The position numbers and the translations under genes were made by a program. A stretch of DNA of 64,000 bases from Flagellimonas sp. HMM57. Its GTDB lineage: Bacteria; Bacteroidota; Bacteroidia; Flavobacteriales; Flavobacteriaceae. Positions 18,079 through 26,372 of the stretch are shown in pieces. The notes beneath the pieces are model-generated. The model was not told where the DNA came from, did not search any database, and was given only the letters and a program-made list of their open reading frames with translations. The first letter of the stretch is position 1. The number at the start of each line of letters is the position of its first letter. Location: positions 3,153,001 through 3,217,000 of the forward strand of contig NZ_CP090004.1 of NCBI RefSeq assembly GCF_021390175.1, in the 5' to 3' direction.

Positions 18079-18925
18079 TTGTTTTTTTCTGGGTTTGACA
18101 TAAATTATAGAACATATTAGCATTACCTCCCATGATAGCAGCTTGTTCGTCTGTACTCATGTTCTCGATGTAATCTATAATAAGATCCTTTACTCTTTTA
18201 TAGTTGGCAGCAACCAAACATACTGGCCAATCTGAACCAAACATTGTCCTTTTTGCACCAAAAATGTTGAGAACTAAATCTAGATATGGTTTGATATCTA
18301 CCTTGGTCCACAGGTCATAATCCGCTTCTGTAACCATTCCTGATACTTTGCAATACACATTTTCGTGCTTGGCAATTGCAGTCATTAACGCTGCCCAACC
18401 ATCAAAAAAACCATCTCTGATATAGGGTTTCGCAATATGGTCTATAACAAACTTTTGGTTTGGAAATTTTTTCACAAACTCTAATGTGGCACCTAATTGA
18501 TGTGGAAAAACTAGAATGTCATAGGCATATCCAAATTGCCCAAGTTTAGCTATTCCGTTTAAAAATTGTAGCCTTAGCAAAAAATTGTGATCAGGTTCAC
18601 TTTGTACTACATGTCGGAAGCCTTTTACAATGTTAACATGGCTATACTTCTCTAATTCCGCTTCTACATTTTGACTTCTAAAGTCTACCCAACCCACAAT
18701 TCCTTTTATAAAATCATAATTATTAGATAGTTCGATGAGGAAATCGGTCTCTTCTAAAGTTTGGTCTGCCTGAACCGCCACACAACCGTCCACATTGTTT
18801 TCTGCATATACCTGCTTTAGATCATCAGGAGTAAAATCTCGTCGTATTATCGCCATTTTGTCATCAATCCATTCATGTTTGATGGGATTGTAATGCCAAA
18901 AGTGTTGATGTGAATCGATGACCAT
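18056..18925 (-). CDS. Amidohydrolase-2 family lactonase (L-fucono-/L-galactonolactone hydrolase type)
   Basis: 289 residues of the PF04909 amidohydrolase barrel: the HxH metal motif in IDSHQHFW, VGWVDF, KGFRHVVQ, FVIDHIAKP (metal-binding His) and FGSDWPVC (catalytic Asp). Enzymes of this type open L-fucono-1,5-lactone, L-galactono- and L-rhamnono-lactones to the acid. It lies between the GH29 and the SDR dehydrogenase, matching the release, oxidise, hydrolyse order. No lactonase is visible in module A, so this enzyme may serve both modules. The very C-terminal tail is Lys/Glu-rich and overlaps the SDR start. Confidence 0.85.
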   Translation of the reverse strand: MVIDSHQHFWHYNPIKHEWIDDKMAIIRRDFTPDDLKQVYAENNVDGCVAVQADQTLEETDFLIELSNNYDFIKGIVGWVDFRSQNVEAELEKYSHVNIVKGFRHVVQSEPDHNFLLRLQFLNGIAKLGQFGYAYDILVFPHQLGATLEFVKKFPNQKFVIDHIAKPYIRDGFFDGWAALMTAIAKHENVYCKVSGMVTEADYDLWTKVDIKPYLDLVLNIFGAKRTMFGSDWPVCLVAANYKRVKDLIIDYIENMSTDEQAAIMGGNANMFYNLCQTQKKTNESRIEK

Positions 18926-18936
18926 AAAATAATTTT

Positions 18937-20472
18937 CTAAGCTGAGGTTTCAACCTTTATTACGGTTGCCATTCTATCTTTTATGTTTTTAGGTATTTTG
19001 ATCTGGAGTCCTTCTCCCGTAACCTCCCATTGTACTTGAGAAGATTCCCCTAAAATTGAAACCTTTTCAATTCTTACAGGATCTAAAATGTGTTTTTTCG
19101 CAAATGCCTTCAGGAGCATTTCTACTCCTTTTTTTGGAGTGCCCTGTGCAATCGCATAGATGTTATAGTCCTTGGTAGTATATCTTATATCTTCTGCGGT
19201 ATATTTGATTTTATGGAATGCCTCGTGATTCTCGAAATGCCCTGTAGGCTCTTTTGTAGGGCCTTCACCGAAGGTATACCATGCTTCCGTATCATAAATA
19301 GCCTCACCAAATTCCGATAGCCAATTCCCCATTTTGAGCAATACTTCTTTTTGATTACTTGGGATAGATCCATCGGCCATGGGAGAAATATTGAGTAATA
19401 AGACTCCGTTTTTACTTACAATGTCAATAAGAACATGTAGCACGTCTTGTGGACTTTTTACCTTTAAGTTCTCGGTGTAACACCAACTGCCGTTGCTCAC
19501 CGTGGCATCGGTCATCCATGTTTTGGTACCAATGATATTTTTTCGGGATTGTTCTAAATCGTCAACACTCACAGATAATGGTAAATCATGTTGCTTTCTA
19601 ACAATGACCACTTCTTTATCCCATTCTTTCGCTTTGTTCAAATAGTAAGCTGAAAATGCTTGACGATGTTTTTCGGGGATGGCATCCAAAACATAATCGA
19701 ACCAGATAATATCGGGTTGGTATTTATCGATCACTTCTTCCAACTTGCCCAACCAAATCTCTTCCAACCATTTTTCTTCGGGCATGTTTCCATAGAGTAA
19801 TGCCAGTTGAGAATCGTTAGAACTGGGCGGCATCCCTTCAAAATAAGGGTAATGACTTAAAGGGTTCTCTTTATTTAGTTCTTTGCTGCGTTGCAATTGT
19901 TTGGAATGGTGAAAGGTGGTGATCAGTTTTATTTCTCTAGCATCCAAGGCTTTTTTAAGTTCTCCTGTGATATCTCGTTTAGGTCCTTTGTCCATCACAT
20001 TCCATGGGGTGACATCGCTATCCCACATAGCAAACCCATCGTGGTGTTCTGCAACCGGTCCTGCAAAGCGCGCGCCGGCTTTACGAAAAAGTTCGGCCCA
20101 CTCTTCCGCATCAAATTTTTCAGCCTTGAACATCGGAACAAAATCATGATACCCAAATTCCGATGGATGGCCATACTTGGCTAGATGATGTTTATACACA
20201 GGGTGGTCCTCAAAGTGCATGTGCCTAGGGTACCATTCATTATCGAAAGCAGGAACTGAGTAAACTCCCCAGTGAAAATAGATACCCAATTTCGCATTTT
20301 TGAACCACTCAGGGGATTCCTCGTGTTTACTTAAAGATTTCCAATCGGATTGATATTGTACCCTGTCTTTGTTTGCTATTAGCTGTGATGAAACATTTTC
20401 ATTTGACTTTTGTCGACATGCGAACATCGAAAAGGCCAGTGTTATTACAAAAATGAATTTTACTGCTTTCAT
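18937..20472 (-). CDS. GH29 alpha-L-fucosidase/alpha-L-galactosidase-type lipoprotein (copy B)
   Basis: 511 residues with a lipoprotein signal (lipid Cys19 in SMFAC). GH29 motifs: LGIYFHWG (62-69), EWYPRHMH, AEHHDGFAMW (141-150) and the nucleophile D259 in DIIWFD. It is about the same size as copy A but only moderately alike, so the two are old paralogues with probably different linkage or sugar preference. GH29 members that accept alpha-L-galactose are known from red-algal galactan loci; placement next to an L-galactonate-type pathway makes this copy a candidate. It lies 1 bp from uxaB and 11 bp before the lactonase, inside the same operon as the intracellular enzymes. Confidence 0.87.
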   Translation of the reverse strand: MKAVKFIFVITLAFSMFACRQKSNENVSSQLIANKDRVQYQSDWKSLSKHEESPEWFKNAKLGIYFHWGVYSVPAFDNEWYPRHMHFEDHPVYKHHLAKYGHPSEFGYHDFVPMFKAEKFDAEEWAELFRKAGARFAGPVAEHHDGFAMWDSDVTPWNVMDKGPKRDITGELKKALDAREIKLITTFHHSKQLQRSKELNKENPLSHYPYFEGMPPSSNDSQLALLYGNMPEEKWLEEIWLGKLEEVIDKYQPDIIWFDYVLDAIPEKHRQAFSAYYLNKAKEWDKEVVIVRKQHDLPLSVSVDDLEQSRKNIIGTKTWMTDATVSNGSWCYTENLKVKSPQDVLHVLIDIVSKNGVLLLNISPMADGSIPSNQKEVLLKMGNWLSEFGEAIYDTEAWYTFGEGPTKEPTGHFENHEAFHKIKYTAEDIRYTTKDYNIYAIAQGTPKKGVEMLLKAFAKKHILDPVRIEKVSILGESSQVQWEVTGEGLQIKIPKNIKDRMATVIKVETSA

Positions 20473-21936
20473 CTAGTCTTTTGATTGATTAAAATGTATT
20501 AGAGCAGGATTCATTCCATCATTGATGATGGTGTGAGCGTATTTTGAAACTAATTCGGTGAATCCTTCCAAAGCAGTGAGGTCCACTCCCCAGAATTCCT
20601 TTTGGGACAATACCTTATGTATTGCCGAAGTAATTGTATCGAGGTCATGCTCCTTGGCTTGAGCCCACAGTTCTTTAAAAAAAGCCAACACGTCCGGATT
20701 ATCTTTGAGCTGAATGGTCTCCTCGTTTCGCTTGCCCCTATAAAAAACAATTAGGGATGCCAAGGAAAAGAGCAGTCGTTTGGGGAGTGCATTTCTTCGT
20801 CTTATATATTCCAACACCGAAGGCAAGACCCTTGTTTTGTATTTTGAAATGGAATTCAGGGAAATACTCATCAGTGCGTGTTCCAGATATGGATTTTTAA
20901 AACGATCTAACACATCGTTGGCAAATTGATCCAGTTCTGGTTTGGGTAAATCCAATGTTGGACAGATTTCCTCAAAAATGGTTTCTTTAAGGAACTTGCC
21001 TACTACTTCATCCTCTGTAGATTCACGTACTTTATCGATGCCATAGAGATACCCTACGGGTACTAATGAGGTATGTCCGCCGTTCAGAATTCGGACTTTT
21101 CGGGTTCGGTAGGGTTCTATATTGTCGGTAAACACGACGTTAAGTCCGCATTCGTCTGCCGGAAATTCTTCTTTGACCGTATCAGGTCCTTCGATGACCC
21201 ATAAGTGAAACTGTTCTCCTTCAACCACCAAATTATCTTGGTATCCCAACTCCTTGGTTATTGCATTCATTTTGTCCCTCGGATATCCGGGAACGATTCT
21301 ATCTACCAAAGTGTTGCAGAATATGGTGTCTTCATTGATCCAATTGGTAAAGTTTGGATCTAAGTTCCATTCTTGGGCGTACTTTAAAATGATTTTTTTG
21401 AGGTTTTCGCCATTCTTGTCAATCAATTCACAAGGAATGATGATCAATCCTTTGTCCGAAGCACTTTCAAAATGCAAAAACCTTTTGTACAAAAATGCAG
21501 TTAACTTGCCTGGAAAACTTTTTTGCGGGGCGTCTTCCAACGTATCTTCCTTATCATATGAAATTCCTGCTTCGGTAGTATTGGAAATAATGAAACGGAG
21601 GTCTGGGTTCTCCGCATTTTTTAAATAGGTAGTATGGTCTTTGTAGGGGTCAATGCCCTCTTGGATACAATCAATAACAGCGTGCTCACTAATTGCTTTC
21701 CCATTTTTAATCCCATTGAGGTAAAGTGTGTATAATCCATCTTGATCATTGAGCATATGGATCAAGCCCTGTTCTATGGGCTGAATTACAGTGATACCAC
21801 TATCAAAATCGACTTTGTTGTTCATCTTATGGATAACCCAGTCTGCAAAAGCTCTTAAGAAATTGCCTTCACCATATTGTAATATTCTTTTGGGATAGCT
21901 ATGTGCCGATACGGTTTGTCTATTTAGTGTTTTCAA
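20473..21936 (-). CDS. uxaB: Tagaturonate reductase (altronate oxidoreductase)
   Basis: 487 residues, the usual UxaB length, of the mannitol dehydrogenase superfamily: QYGEGNFLRAF at the N terminus for NAD binding, ISNTTEAGI, and the catalytic region RKVRILNGGHTSLVP followed by YLYGI. It interconverts D-tagaturonate and D-altronate with NADH. Normally it serves D-galacturonate catabolism, but no uronate isomerase (uxaC) is visible. Instead the flanking zinc dehydrogenase could supply D-tagaturonate from L-galactonate, as LgoD does in E. coli. It sits directly between GH29 and uxaA. Confidence 0.9.
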   Translation of the reverse strand: MKTLNRQTVSAHSYPKRILQYGEGNFLRAFADWVIHKMNNKVDFDSGITVIQPIEQGLIHMLNDQDGLYTLYLNGIKNGKAISEHAVIDCIQEGIDPYKDHTTYLKNAENPDLRFIISNTTEAGISYDKEDTLEDAPQKSFPGKLTAFLYKRFLHFESASDKGLIIIPCELIDKNGENLKKIILKYAQEWNLDPNFTNWINEDTIFCNTLVDRIVPGYPRDKMNAITKELGYQDNLVVEGEQFHLWVIEGPDTVKEEFPADECGLNVVFTDNIEPYRTRKVRILNGGHTSLVPVGYLYGIDKVRESTEDEVVGKFLKETIFEEICPTLDLPKPELDQFANDVLDRFKNPYLEHALMSISLNSISKYKTRVLPSVLEYIRRRNALPKRLLFSLASLIVFYRGKRNEETIQLKDNPDVLAFFKELWAQAKEHDLDTITSAIHKVLSQKEFWGVDLTALEGFTELVSKYAHTIINDGMNPALIHFNQSKD

Positions 21937-21954
21937 TTGCTATAGTATTGATTG

Positions 21955-23607
21955 TTATAAGGATACACCACGTTTCCATGGGATAAAGTCATTTTGCCCT
22001 TTGATATCGGCTTTTGCCATGGTTTCGCCGCTGGCAACTTTTATAATATGTTCCAAGATTTTTTCACCCATACTTTCAATAGTGTCTTCGCCACTTATCA
22101 CTGTTCCAGCACTCATATCGATGATGTCTCCCATTTTTTGATAAAGTGCCGTGTTGCTGGACAACTTTAATACGGGAGTTATCGGATTTCCTGTTGGGGT
22201 TCCCAACCCAGTGGTAAAAACGATCATATTGCATCCCGAACCGGCTAAACCTGTTGTACTTTCAACATCGTTTCCTGGAGTACATAATAAATTAAGACCT
22301 GGTTTAGTTACTGTTTCGGTATAATTGAGCACTTCGACTACGGGTGATGTTCCTCCTTTTTTTGCCGCACCTGCCGACTTCATAGCATCAGTAATAAGGC
22401 CATCTTTGATATTTCCTGGCGAAGGATTGTTCTCAAAACCAGACCCAACCGCTACTGCCGAATCAGAATATGCTCGCATGAGATCGGCAAATTTTTTGGC
22501 ATCATGGTCAGTAATACATCTATCAATTAAGTTTTGCTCTACACCATTCAATTCAGGAAATTCTGCAAGCACAGGACTTCCACCAAGTGCAACCAATAAA
22601 TCGGAGGCATAGCCAAGTGAAGGATTGGCAGATATTCCAGAAAAACCATCTGACCCACCACATTCCAGACCAAGTGTCAACTTGTTTAGAGGTGCTGGTT
22701 TTCTCTTCATTTTATTGGCTTCAATCAGTCCCACAAAAGTCAATTTAACTGCCTCTTCAATAAATGCACGCTCACTTTTACTCTGTTGCTGTTCTAGATA
22801 ATGAACAGGTTTTGAAAAATTAGCATCCTTTTCAAGAAGCGCTTTATTGAGGATTTGCATTTGTGCATTCTGGCACCCTAGACTCAAGACCGTTGCTCCT
22901 GCCACATTGGGATTGGTAATATATCCCGCCAACAGTTTACATAGTATTTCTGAATCTTCTCTAGTGCCCCCACAGCCACCGTCATGCTTTAAAAACTTAA
23001 TGCCATCAACATTGGGAAAGACTCTGTTTTTGGATATTTCTTCTTTTGTGCTGCTAATTGGGATTTCAAAAAGCTCCTCAGCAGTAGCTCCAGATTGGTA
23101 TTTTTCAATGAGTACCTGTGTGTCAACAGCAAAGTCATTTTTGGTGATATAGCCCAATTTTTCGGATAGTGCTGCATCGATGACATCCAGATTTCTATTT
23201 TCACAAAAAGTAAGGGGAATTACCAGCCAGTAGTTTCTGGTACCCACACTACCATCTTTGCGATGATAGCCATCAAAAGTCCTGTTTTTGAACTTGGAAA
23301 TTGATGGGACTGACCAATCTATATTTCTTTTGGAATCGCCAAAGTTGGCTGAAGCATGCTTTACATTATCTATGGTGATGGCACAACCTTTTGGAATAGG
23401 TTTAGTTGCCCTACCAATGAGCACGCCGTACATAAGTATATCGTCTCCAATGGAAAAATCGTTCAACGTGAACTTGTGTTTTCCTTTTATATTTTCCTTT
23501 AGGACAATCTCTTTGTCATTAATCAGTAAGACTGCATCCTTTCTTAAATTGGATATAGCTACAGCTACATTGTCCCTTGAATCTATCTGAACGTATGGTG
23601 TTGACAT
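21955..23607 (-). CDS. uxaA: Altronate dehydratase, full length
   Basis: 550 residues containing both parts of UxaA: an N-terminal SAF-like domain (residues 1-90) and the larger catalytic part with DGYHRKDGSVGTRNYW, LKHDGGCGGTREDSE, SLGCQNAQ, GLECGGSDGFSG, LLCTPGNDVESTTGLAGSG and TGLGTPTGNPI. It dehydrates D-altronate to 2-keto-3-deoxy-D-gluconate. In Campylobacter a split UxaA homologue lies in the L-fucose locus, so a role on L-fuconate is the main alternative. Spacing is 18 bp to uxaB and 21 bp from the zinc dehydrogenase. The kinase and aldolase for the product are not in the window. Confidence 0.9.
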   Translation of the reverse strand: MSTPYVQIDSRDNVAVAISNLRKDAVLLINDKEIVLKENIKGKHKFTLNDFSIGDDILMYGVLIGRATKPIPKGCAITIDNVKHASANFGDSKRNIDWSVPSISKFKNRTFDGYHRKDGSVGTRNYWLVIPLTFCENRNLDVIDAALSEKLGYITKNDFAVDTQVLIEKYQSGATAEELFEIPISSTKEEISKNRVFPNVDGIKFLKHDGGCGGTREDSEILCKLLAGYITNPNVAGATVLSLGCQNAQMQILNKALLEKDANFSKPVHYLEQQQSKSERAFIEEAVKLTFVGLIEANKMKRKPAPLNKLTLGLECGGSDGFSGISANPSLGYASDLLVALGGSPVLAEFPELNGVEQNLIDRCITDHDAKKFADLMRAYSDSAVAVGSGFENNPSPGNIKDGLITDAMKSAGAAKKGGTSPVVEVLNYTETVTKPGLNLLCTPGNDVESTTGLAGSGCNMIVFTTGLGTPTGNPITPVLKLSSNTALYQKMGDIIDMSAGTVISGEDTIESMGEKILEHIIKVASGETMAKADIKGQNDFIPWKRGVSL

Positions 23608-23628
23608 GCAAATTTTTTTCTGTTCACA

Positions 23629-24636
23629 TTAAAAGTCTACGGTGGCTTTCATGACCCCAAATTTTGGATCGAGCCAATTGTCAAAATTTGCAATCATCTC
23701 TGTGAAGGGGACATTGTGGGTAATAAAAGATTCCACAGGGAATTTATCCAATACATTAATTACATGTTCAAAATCTGCCGTTGTAGCATTGCGACTGCAC
23801 ATGATTGTAGTTTCCTTGGCATGAATTGCCGGGTGTTTATAGGTAAGTTCTCCTTTAGAAAGCCCTACCAATACAAATCTGCCACCATGGGACATATAAT
23901 CGATTCCCGACTCTAGAGCTCCCTTATGACCTGATGCATCAAATACCGCTGTGCACATATCACCATTTGTTAAATCAACTATTTGTTGTATAGGGTCGTT
24001 TGCGACATTTACTACATGGTCCACACCAATTTTTTCTTTGGCATAGCGTAATCGTTCCTCATTTATATCAAGAGCAATTACATTCGCTCTGGCAATTTGT
24101 GCTAGTTTCATGAGTCCTATTCCAATTGGACCACATCCAATAACAGCAATGTTTTCTTGCGGTTGTATATTGGCCCTTCTAATAGCGTGGGCTCCAATGG
24201 CCAATGGCTCCACAATGACAATATGGTCGTCTGATAGGCCTTTTGCGGGCAACAATACGTTGACAGGTACTGTAATCTGTTCTTGCATGCCGCCATCACT
24301 ATGCACACCCAATACACTTATATTGGTACAACAATTTGTCTTGCCTGTTCTGCATGCTACACAAGTGCCACAGCTTAAATAGGGCATGATGACCACCTTG
24401 TCGCCATTTTGAATTCCATGTGGATTTTCGTCTATTTCCAGTACTTCGGCAGCCAATTCATGACCCAAAATACGAGGATAGGTGAAAAAAGCCTGCCTAC
24501 CTGCGTAGGCATGCAAGTCCGTACCACAAATCCCTACTTTGTTTATTTTCAACAATGCCTCTCCTTTATTTCTGATGGGGTATTCCTTTTCTTTTAAAAG
24601 AAATGTACCTGGCTTCTTGCAAACTAAATATTTCAT
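23629..24636 (-). CDS. Zinc-type medium-chain dehydrogenase, L-galactonate 5-dehydrogenase (LgoD)-like (copy B)
   Basis: 335 residues. Both zinc sites are intact: catalytic C37, H59, E60 (GICGTDLH, LGHELA) and a structural site C89, C92, C95, C103. NAD motif VIGCGPIGIGL. It is the first gene of module B, transcribed leftwards from the operator region shared with lacI. Its place directly before uxaA and uxaB makes L-galactonate to D-tagaturonate the most economical reaction; L-threonine-, L-idonate- or L-fuconate-type activities are possible from sequence alone. Compare the module A paralogue, which has lost the structural zinc cysteines. Confidence 0.84.
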   Translation of the reverse strand: MKYLVCKKPGTFLLKEKEYPIRNKGEALLKINKVGICGTDLHAYAGRQAFFTYPRILGHELAAEVLEIDENPHGIQNGDKVVIMPYLSCGTCVACRTGKTNCCTNISVLGVHSDGGMQEQITVPVNVLLPAKGLSDDHIVIVEPLAIGAHAIRRANIQPQENIAVIGCGPIGIGLMKLAQIARANVIALDINEERLRYAKEKIGVDHVVNVANDPIQQIVDLTNGDMCTAVFDASGHKGALESGIDYMSHGGRFVLVGLSKGELTYKHPAIHAKETTIMCSRNATTADFEHVINVLDKFPVESFITHNVPFTEMIANFDNWLDPKFGVMKATVDF

Positions 24637-24798
24637 CAGCTGTTCTAATTCTCAAGCATTGATTACATTGTATCTTGCTTGGAGTAGGTTTTATTAATTT
24701 CTTTATCTCTTGTACCTGACAATAAAATGAATGTTCGATTTATTGCGAATTTGAAAAAATATCAGGTTTTTTGTTGATTAATTGATGAGCAATGACTC

Positions 24799-24816
24799 TG
24801 TTCAAACGTTTGAACA
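24799..24816. promoter_or_regulatory. 18-bp perfect palindrome, LacI-type operator
   Basis: TGTTCAAACGTTTGAACA is a perfect inverted repeat with the central CG and AAACGTTT core typical of LacI/GalR-family operators. It lies 21 bp before the lacI start codon, in the spacer divergent from module B. It overlaps the start region of the leftward promoter proposed at 24815-24843, so a bound repressor would block module B and probably lacI itself. Seen directly; the assignment to this LacI protein is inferred from position. Confidence 0.85.
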
Positions 24817-24843
24817 AAAATAAAATAAAAAATTGGAATGCAA
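24815..24843 (-). promoter_or_regulatory. Candidate Bacteroidota promoter of module B operon
   Basis: Read on the - strand, TTG (24843-24841), an 18-bp spacer and TATTTTTG (24822-24815) fit the TTG-N(17-23)-TAnnTTTG consensus. The -33 element falls on the first codons of lacI. The 3' edge touches the LacI operator, which suits repression. Eye-found in an AT-rich stretch, so moderate confidence. Confidence 0.5.
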
Positions 24844-25872
24844 AAAAAAGTTACAATTAAAGATATTGCGAAAGAATTGGGAATCACACCTTCTGCAGTT
24901 TCCAAGGCATTGAGCAATCACCCTAGAATAAGCAATAGCACAAAGGCTTCTGTAATTGAAATGGCCAGTAAGTTGAATTATCAACCCAATAATTTGGCAA
25001 GTGCATTAAGGAAGGGAAAGAGCAATATTGTAGGCGTGATTGTTCCAAGGGCAAATAGCAATTTTTTTTCCAATGTTGTTGAAAGAATGGAAGAAGTATT
25101 GAATAAAAAGGGGTATGACGTGTTTATTACCCAATCCAATGAATCCTTCATTAAGGAATGCCAAAACATTGATGCATTGCTCAGAACCCGTGTCGATGGT
25201 ATCATCGCTTCATTATCCATAGAAACAAAAAATCTAGGGTATTATAAAAAAATAATAACTAGTAAAGTGCCACTTGTTATGTTCGATAGGGTGGAAGACA
25301 AGTTAGATGTAAGCTATGTTGGAATAGACGATCGTCAAAGTAGTCATTTAGTTGTTGAACATCTTGCTGACCAAGGTTATAAAAGGATTGCCCATATAGG
25401 AGGGCATGGACATATTGGTATATACAAGAATCGAATCAATGGATTTATTGATGCTTTAGGCCGCTCGGGATTACAAATACATAAGGAATTGATAGTGGAG
25501 TGCGGTTTAACGGTGGATGACGGAAGAAAAGCAATGATTGAGCTTTTGAATATGCCAGAAAGACCTGATGCCATCTATGCGGCGGGAGATTATGCTGCCC
25601 TTGGTGCTATGCAGGTAATTCAAGAGTACGGTATTGACATACCTCGAGAGATTGCAGTTGTAGGATTTAGCGATGAACCTTTTACGTCTCTTGTGTCTCC
25701 CTCAATTTCCACAGTAGGTCAGCATAATGCCAAAATTGGTAGACTTGCTGCTGAAGCTTTTTTAAGACAAATGGAAAAGCCAGTAAAAAACCTTGATTTA
25801 AACAAAACTGTACTAAAACCTGAGTTGATTGTAAGAGCTTCTTCCGACAGGTCCGCTGTAAAAAAAGCATGA
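24838..25872 (+). CDS. LacI-family transcriptional regulator (module B)
   Basis: 344 residues. The N-terminal helix-turn-helix is VTIKDIAKELGITPSAVSKALS, followed by the hinge NYQPNNLASALRKGKS. The periplasmic-binding-like sensor domain shows IVGVIVPRANSNFFS, VDGIIA, PLVMFDRV, RIAHIGG, DAIYAAGD and IAVVGFSD. It is divergent from module B and carries its own 18-bp palindromic operator just upstream, so it probably represses the L-galactose-type operon and itself until sugar binds. Together with the AraC regulator of module A, the two neighbouring catabolic modules have separate control. Confidence 0.9.
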   Translation: MQKKVTIKDIAKELGITPSAVSKALSNHPRISNSTKASVIEMASKLNYQPNNLASALRKGKSNIVGVIVPRANSNFFSNVVERMEEVLNKKGYDVFITQSNESFIKECQNIDALLRTRVDGIIASLSIETKNLGYYKKIITSKVPLVMFDRVEDKLDVSYVGIDDRQSSHLVVEHLADQGYKRIAHIGGHGHIGIYKNRINGFIDALGRSGLQIHKELIVECGLTVDDGRKAMIELLNMPERPDAIYAAGDYAALGAMQVIQEYGIDIPREIAVVGFSDEPFTSLVSPSISTVGQHNAKIGRLAAEAFLRQMEKPVKNLDLNKTVLKPELIVRASSDRSAVKKA

Positions 25873-26372
25873 TTTGGAATCTTTCTCCCGGTTATACAAT
25901 AATCGTGTAGAAAGCCAAGATATATCATCGAGAACTGTTGAAAGTAAGTTGTATTTGATTATTACTTCATACTATCATGAAAAACGATGAACAGCACTTT
26001 GTAGGTGTGGAAATTACTTCGATTGTAGAAAATCCCTCTGGATGGATAAGTTACGATGAGTACTTTCCATCCATTTACAAACAAATATGACCCCATAGGT
26101 GCTACTGCAAATTAAATTGTTGAGAAAGTTCACTTGATCCATAATCCTGACTATTCCATTTATACACACTTTTCTAAAATCAAATCAAACTTTAAATGCC
26201 TTAAAATACTAGGAACAAAGCAAGATTCAAGAGCATTGTTGAATCATTTCATGAGCGCCATTAAACAGATTATTTAGAATTCATTCAAATAAATGTGAAT
26301 ATGATATTTTTTTTGCCAAAACAATGTAATATTCATATTTTGAGGTTCTTATAAATAAAAACCAGACAATTT
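25873..26372. other. 500-bp gene-poor spacer with two short open stretches, possibly gene remnants
   Basis: Between lacI and the hydrogenase. An ATG-initiated frame of 37 codons lies at 25977-26090 (KNDEQHFVGVE early, SIYKQI end), and another open stretch of 53 codons without an ATG start at 26116-26277 (HNPDYSIYTHFSKIK early, MSAIKQII end). Both read like protein rather than noise, but I recognise neither; they may be the broken remains of a single gene. The last 60 bp hold the hydrogenase promoter candidate. No terminator hairpin with a T-run was found after lacI. Confidence 0.4.
26313..26342 (+). promoter_or_regulatory. Candidate hydrogenase operon promoter
   Basis: TTG at 26313-26315, a 20-bp spacer and TATTTTG at 26336-26342, one base shorter than the TAnnTTTG consensus. 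It lies 31 bp before the small-subunit ATG. A 7-bp inverted repeat (AATATGA at 26298-26304, TCATATT at 26333-26339) flanks it and could bind a regulator. Moderate to low confidence because of the one-base deviation. Confidence 0.4.

Noticed and set aside
21955..23607. UxaA as the L-fuconate dehydratase of a Campylobacter-like fucose pathway
   Set aside because: Not excluded, but the adjacent uxaB and LgoD-like dehydrogenase make altronate the simpler substrate; kept as the alternative.
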